From NCBI GenBank assembly GCA_030831725.1, contig JAURKN010000102.1:1-6647 (forward strand): a stretch of DNA of 6,647 bases, given 5' to 3'. This document shows positions 5,562 to 6,647 of this stretch, in pieces. Numbering within the stretch: the stretch's first letter is position 1; every line of letters begins with the position of its first letter. This DNA comes from Ferruginibacter sp. (GTDB taxonomy: Bacteria > Bacteroidota > Bacteroidia > Chitinophagales > Chitinophagaceae). The position numbers and the translations under genes are program-made. A model generated the notes under the pieces. The model was not told where the DNA came from. It worked only from the letters and a program-made list of their open reading frames with translations, and made no database searches.

Positions 5562-6647
5562 TTAGGCAATGGATTCCTGAATATCTCTGATCAGGCGCAT
5601 CGCAATGTTGTCGGCGGTTGTTGCAAAATTGCTCTCGGCATAAATCCGGATGATTGGCTCAGTATTGCTCGTGCGCAAATGGACCCAATCATTCTCAAAT
5701 TCTATCTTCAAGCCATCTTCCGTATTCACAGGGTGGGATTTATACTTTGTCTGGATCTTCCGGAAAACATCATCCACATTGATGTTATTTTCCAGTGTGA
5801 TCTTATTCTTACTCATGAAGTAATCTGGATATGTATTCCTCAACTGCTTCACACTTTTTTTACTTTTTGCCAAATAGGTCAGAAACAAAGCTATGCCTAT
5901 CAAAGCATCCCTTCCGTAATGCAAGTCTGGGATGATGATGCCTCCATTGCCTTCTCCTCCGATAACCGCATCAACCTCTTTCATTTTTCTCACCACGTTC
6001 ACCTCTCCTACTGCACTGGGATGATATGTGCCCCCATGCTTCTCCGTTACGTCTCGGAGCGCACGTGTCGATGACATATTGCTGACTGTATTTCCTTTCC
6101 TGTTTTTAAGCACATAATCCGCCACGGCGACCAAAGTATATTCCTCACCAAACATCGTGCCATCTTCACAAACAAAACATAATCTGTCCACATCAGGATC
6201 CACGGCAATTCCGACATTCGCTTTTTTAGACACCACTTCACGACTGAGATCGATCAAATGTTCCGGTAAGGGTTCAGGGTTATGAGCGAAATGACCGTTC
6301 ATCTCACCATGAATCACATGTGTTTCGACAACACCCAATTTCTTCAGTAAGGCAGGCACAGCCATAGCGCCGCTGCTGTTTATCGCGTCAACCACAACAC
6401 TCAATGATGCTTCTCGAATGGCAGCGGCATCCACAAGTGGATAATTGAGAATGGCATCAATATGCATGTCGAGCATTTCGGTGTTGGGCTTTGTCTCTCC
6501 CATAGATTCCACCTGTTGAAAAACAAATGCCTCTTTCTCCGCAATTTCTAGCATTTTCTTACCATCCTCTCCGCTGATGAATTCTCCTTGTGCATTCAAT
6601 AATTTTAGTGCATTCCACTCTTTGGGATTATGGCTGGCGGTGATGAT
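5562..6647 (-). CDS. glmM: Phosphoglucosamine mutase-type phosphohexomutase (N-terminus outside window)
   Basis: The alpha-D-phosphohexomutase family moves phosphate between C6 and C1 of a sugar through a phosphoserine. GlmM converts glucosamine-6-phosphate to glucosamine-1-phosphate for UDP-GlcNAc, peptidoglycan and lipid A. The frame is open to the window edge, so 361 residues are visible and roughly 90-100 are missing. The TTG at 6597-6599 is internal, since the conserved catalytic loop TASHNP lies upstream of it at 6624-6641, with its serine codon at 6633-6635. Then follow the Mg2+-binding loop DPDVDR (6183-6200), the sugar-recognition loop GEGNGG (5940-5957) and the phosphate-binding loop RTSNTEP (5655-5675). 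GEGNGG favours phosphoglucosamine mutase over phosphomannomutase or phosphoglucomutase, which more often show GEMSGH. RTSNTEP replaces the commoner RPSGTEP. The stop is TAA at 5562-5564, 20 bases before the desulfurase start. The family is certain; the exact substrate is probable. Confidence 0.88.
   Translation of the reverse strand: MITASHNPKEWNALKLLNAQGEFISGEDGKKMLEIAEKEAFVFQQVESMGETKPNTEMLDMHIDAILNYPLVDAAAIREASLSVVVDAINSSGAMAVPALLKKLGVVETHVIHGEMNGHFAHNPEPLPEHLIDLSREVVSKKANVGIAVDPDVDRLCFVCEDGTMFGEEYTLVAVADYVLKNRKGNTVSNMSSTRALRDVTEKHGGTYHPSAVGEVNVVRKMKEVDAVIGGEGNGGIIIPDLHYGRDALIGIALFLTYLAKSKKSVKQLRNTYPDYFMSKNKITLENNINVDDVFRKIQTKYKSHPVNTEDGLKIEFENDWVHLRTSNTEPIIRIYAESNFATTADNIAMRLIRDIQESIA

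Noticed and set aside
5361..6074. A 237-codon plus-strand open frame antisense to the desulfurase and the mutase
   Set aside because: It spans two well-supported minus-strand genes and the gap between them, and its translation is rich in Cys, His, Ile and Trp with no recognisable domain, typical of antisense shadow frames.
6597..6599. TTG as the start of the mutase gene
   Set aside because: The frame is open to the right edge, and the conserved catalytic TASHNP loop lies upstream of this codon, so the true start is outside the window.
1..6647. A novel defence, mobile or RNA-based system
   Set aside because: All long stretches are explained by known gene families, intergenic gaps total about 200 bases, and no tRNA-like fold, CRISPR repeat, terminal inverted repeat or phage gene is visible.

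Overview
This window looks like ordinary chromosomal sequence from a member of the Bacteroidota, most likely a Chitinophagaceae/Sphingobacteriia-type organism. The evidence is a secreted protein ending in a type B type-IX-secretion C-terminal domain (the CHU_C/gliding-motility-associated domain), a MutS with the phylum's GPNMSGKSA-type Walker A region, a eukaryote-length tryptophan 2,3-dioxygenase, and start regions without clear Shine-Dalgarno sequences. Base composition is moderately AT-rich throughout, and no segment stands out as foreign. The family and phylum assignments rest on recognising motifs by eye; no database search was run.

Layout: (1) 1-1167, plus strand, the C-terminal part of DNA mismatch repair protein MutS, entering from the left edge. 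(2) 1216-3243, plus strand, a 675-residue secreted multidomain surface protein that starts at a TTG codon. It carries a signal peptide, an N-terminal beta-rich module, two tandem four-cysteine modules, two PKD-like domains and a T9SS type B sorting domain. (3) 3244-3371, a 128-base intergenic stretch with a possible Bacteroidota-type -7 promoter element. (4) 3372-4409, plus strand, tryptophan 2,3-dioxygenase. (5) 4414-5541, minus strand, a NifS/IscS-type cysteine desulfurase converging on the dioxygenase with only four bases between the two stop codons. (6) 5562-6647, minus strand, a phosphohexomutase of the phosphoglucosamine mutase (GlmM) type. Its N-terminus lies beyond the right edge, and the window begins just before its catalytic TASHNP loop.

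The genes do not form an obvious single pathway. MutS (DNA repair), GlmM (UDP-GlcNAc and cell wall precursors), the cysteine desulfurase (sulfur for Fe-S clusters or tRNA thiolation) and the dioxygenase (first step of the kynurenine route) are housekeeping or metabolic. The T9SS cargo is the only accessory-type gene. glmM and the desulfurase are 20 bases apart in the same direction and probably co-transcribed. The dioxygenase probably has its own promoter.

I saw no tRNA or rRNA gene, CRISPR array, insertion sequence, prophage gene, toxin-antitoxin pair or defence gene. The least explained item is the T9SS protein, in particular its pair of about 105-residue modules with near-identical cysteine spacing.
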